A program made the position numbers and the translations under genes. The notes beneath the pieces were generated by a model, which worked only from the letters and a program-made list of their open reading frames with translations, was not told the DNA's origin and searched no databases. From assembly GCA_002382755.1 (NCBI GenBank), contig DFZT01000056.1, positions 1,799 to 45,930 of the forward strand: a stretch of DNA of 44,132 nucleotides, written 5' to 3'. Of the stretch, positions 43,701-44,132 are shown piece by piece (within the stretch, counting starts at the first letter, position 1; the number at the start of each line of letters is the position of its first letter). The stretch comes from Firmicutes bacterium UBA4049 (GTDB lineage: Bacteria; Bacillota; Desulfotomaculia; Desulfotomaculales; Nap2-2B).

Positions 43701-43730
43701 AGTATAAACTATAACAACAGTATTGTCAAA
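43701..43730 (-). promoter_or_regulatory. hspR promoter with degenerate HAIR-like site
   Basis: On the minus strand TTGACA (43729-43724), a 17-bp spacer and TATACT (43706-43701). The segment TTTGACA-N7-TGTTATA (43730-43710) resembles the operator at dnaK, sharing TTGACAATA, with one mismatch in the core dyad TGACAA/TTGTTA. Confidence 0.75.
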
Positions 43731-43762
43731 GTCTGTAAGGAACTAAAATCAAACCCCTCGCC

Positions 43763-43791
43763 TTGACGCAATACTGCTGCCGTGCTAGAAT
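43763..43791 (+). promoter_or_regulatory. Promoter of the lysine-riboswitch transcript
   Basis: TTGACG (43763-43768), a 17-bp spacer and TAGAAT (43786-43791). Transcription should begin near 43798, just before the riboswitch. Confidence 0.75.
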
Positions 43792-43832
43792 TAAGCTAAT
43801 TTAAGATGAAATTGCCTCATCCCACCGGGGGT

Positions 43833-44020
43833 GAGGTAGAGGAGCGGGCTGCAAGAGTAAGTTTGCCTTTCTTGGTCCGGCAGCGTGTTTGAGGCAAAAT
43901 GAAAGGGCATCCCGCCGAAGTCCGGGAAACTGCCGGGTTTCCCGGGCTGGGCCGGCGCCGAAAAGACGCCGGACTGTCACCGCGACAAATAAACCTCATT
44001 GTCCGGCGGAGCGCTATCTC
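43833..44020 (+). ncRNA. Lysine riboswitch (L box) aptamer
   Basis: The sequence shows the conserved lysine-aptamer blocks in order: TAGAGGAGCG (43837-43846), GCAAGAGTAAG, TGAAAGGG, CCCGCCGAAG, GGGCTGG, GACTGTCACCGCGACAAAT and GGCGGAGCGCTATCTC. P1 pairs GAGGTAG (43833-43839) with CTATCTC (44014-44020). P2 contains TTTGCC/GGCAAA, P3 GGGAAAC/GTTTCCC, P4 CCGGCG/CGCCGG and P5 GACA/TTGTC. Lysine binding normally turns off biosynthesis or uptake genes. Here it controls the gene starting at 44124. Confidence 0.93.
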
Positions 44021-44021
44021 A

Positions 44022-44115
44022 GGTGGGAGGGGGCTTGATTTGATCAGATTTTTAGCGGCCTTCCTGTAACGGGTCGCTTATTTATGTAAATGACGTTATA
44101 GAGCTGCACAGGAGG
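44022..44115 (+). promoter_or_regulatory. Probable translational expression platform of the lysine riboswitch
   Basis: CCTTCCTGT (44059-44067) is complementary to the ribosome binding site ACAGGAGG (44108-44115) with one G-T pair. The same CCTTCC can instead pair with GGAGGG (44026-44031) just after P1, helped by GCT/AGC. These two pairings exclude each other. Upstream CCCACC (43821-43826) can extend P1 by pairing with GGTGGG (44022-44027), which would favour ribosome-site masking when lysine is bound. Confidence 0.45.
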
Positions 44116-44123
44116 AATTTTTA

Positions 44124-44132
44124 ATGAAGTTT
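44124..44132 (+). CDS. Start of a lysine-regulated gene, cut by the window edge
   Basis: An ATG with GGAGG 8 nt upstream follows the lysine riboswitch; only MKF is visible. The product cannot be named. Lysine riboswitches usually precede lysine biosynthesis genes (such as lysC, dapA, lysA) or lysine transporters. Confidence 0.6.

Noticed and set aside
1..44132. CRISPR arrays, tRNA or rRNA genes, insertion sequences, prophage or toxin-antitoxin genes
   Set aside because: No regularly spaced repeats, no transposase or integrase coding sequence and no recognisable tRNA or rRNA segments were seen on either strand.

Overview
The window looks like the chromosome of a strictly anaerobic, low- to mid-GC Gram-positive bacterium of the Peptococcaceae type (Pelotomaculum / Desulfotomaculum relatives). 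This is an inference from gene content: multimeric [FeFe]-hydrogenase genes, a complete Flx-Hdr cluster, a NarI/HdrD-like membrane Fe-S oxidoreductase, an ADP-forming acyl-CoA synthetase, strong AGGAGG ribosome binding sites and many TTG/GTG starts. I see no rRNA, tRNA, CRISPR array, insertion sequence or phage gene.

Layout. (1) 0-4.7 kb: an OxlT-like transporter, a small beta-carbonic-anhydrase-like protein, acetyl-CoA synthetase (acs), and a divergent FlK-like hotdog thioesterase. (2) 4.8-6.9 kb: a membrane-anchored HdrD-like Fe-S oxidoreductase. (3) 6.9-9.4 kb: a three-gene NitT/TauT-type ABC importer. (4) 9.5-23.0 kb, all on the minus strand: a [FeFe]-hydrogenase region. In transcription order it holds a stand-alone NuoF 4Fe-4S mini-protein, a first catalytic subunit (HydA2), a NuoE-like subunit, a NuoF-like subunit fused to a GltD/NfnB-like flavoprotein, a second catalytic subunit (HydA1), a TM1266-like regulator, aspartate ammonia-lyase, and the H-cluster maturases hydG, hydF and hydE. 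(5) 23.3-28.0 kb, plus strand: hypF-hypC-hypD-hypE for the NiFe(CN)2CO centre, followed by a convergent NifU-like gene. (6) 28.5-35.3 kb, minus strand: hdrC-hdrB-hdrA-flxD-flxC-flxB-flxA. (7) 35.8-41.2 kb: ADP-forming acyl-CoA synthetase, trehalose-6-phosphate synthase and a TrpB2-type tryptophan synthase beta chain. (8) 41.3-43.7 kb: dnaK and its likely repressor hspR. (9) 43.8 kb to the end: a lysine riboswitch leading into a gene cut off by the window edge.

The metabolic core is redox balancing. The hydrogenase subunits resemble electron-confurcating HydABC enzymes, which make H2 from NADH (or NADPH) plus reduced ferredoxin. The Flx-Hdr complex is expected to couple NADH, ferredoxin and a thiol/disulfide or similar low-potential partner. 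The membrane Fe-S protein would pass electrons to the quinone pool.

The most striking observation is that flxD (MvhD family) has an in-frame UGA exactly where relatives carry a cluster-binding cysteine (G-C-HPGDCHY). The reading frame continues for 81 codons with full MvhD similarity, ends in an ATGA overlap with the next gene, and has a perfect 8-bp hairpin 12 nt after the UGA. I read this as a selenocysteine codon. Other points of interest are two HydA paralogues in one operon, the three-module HydB fusion, aspartase inside the maturation operon, a 14-bp direct repeat upstream of the hydrogenase promoter, HAIR-like operators at both hspR and dnaK, and a lysine riboswitch with a plausible Shine-Dalgarno-sequestering platform.
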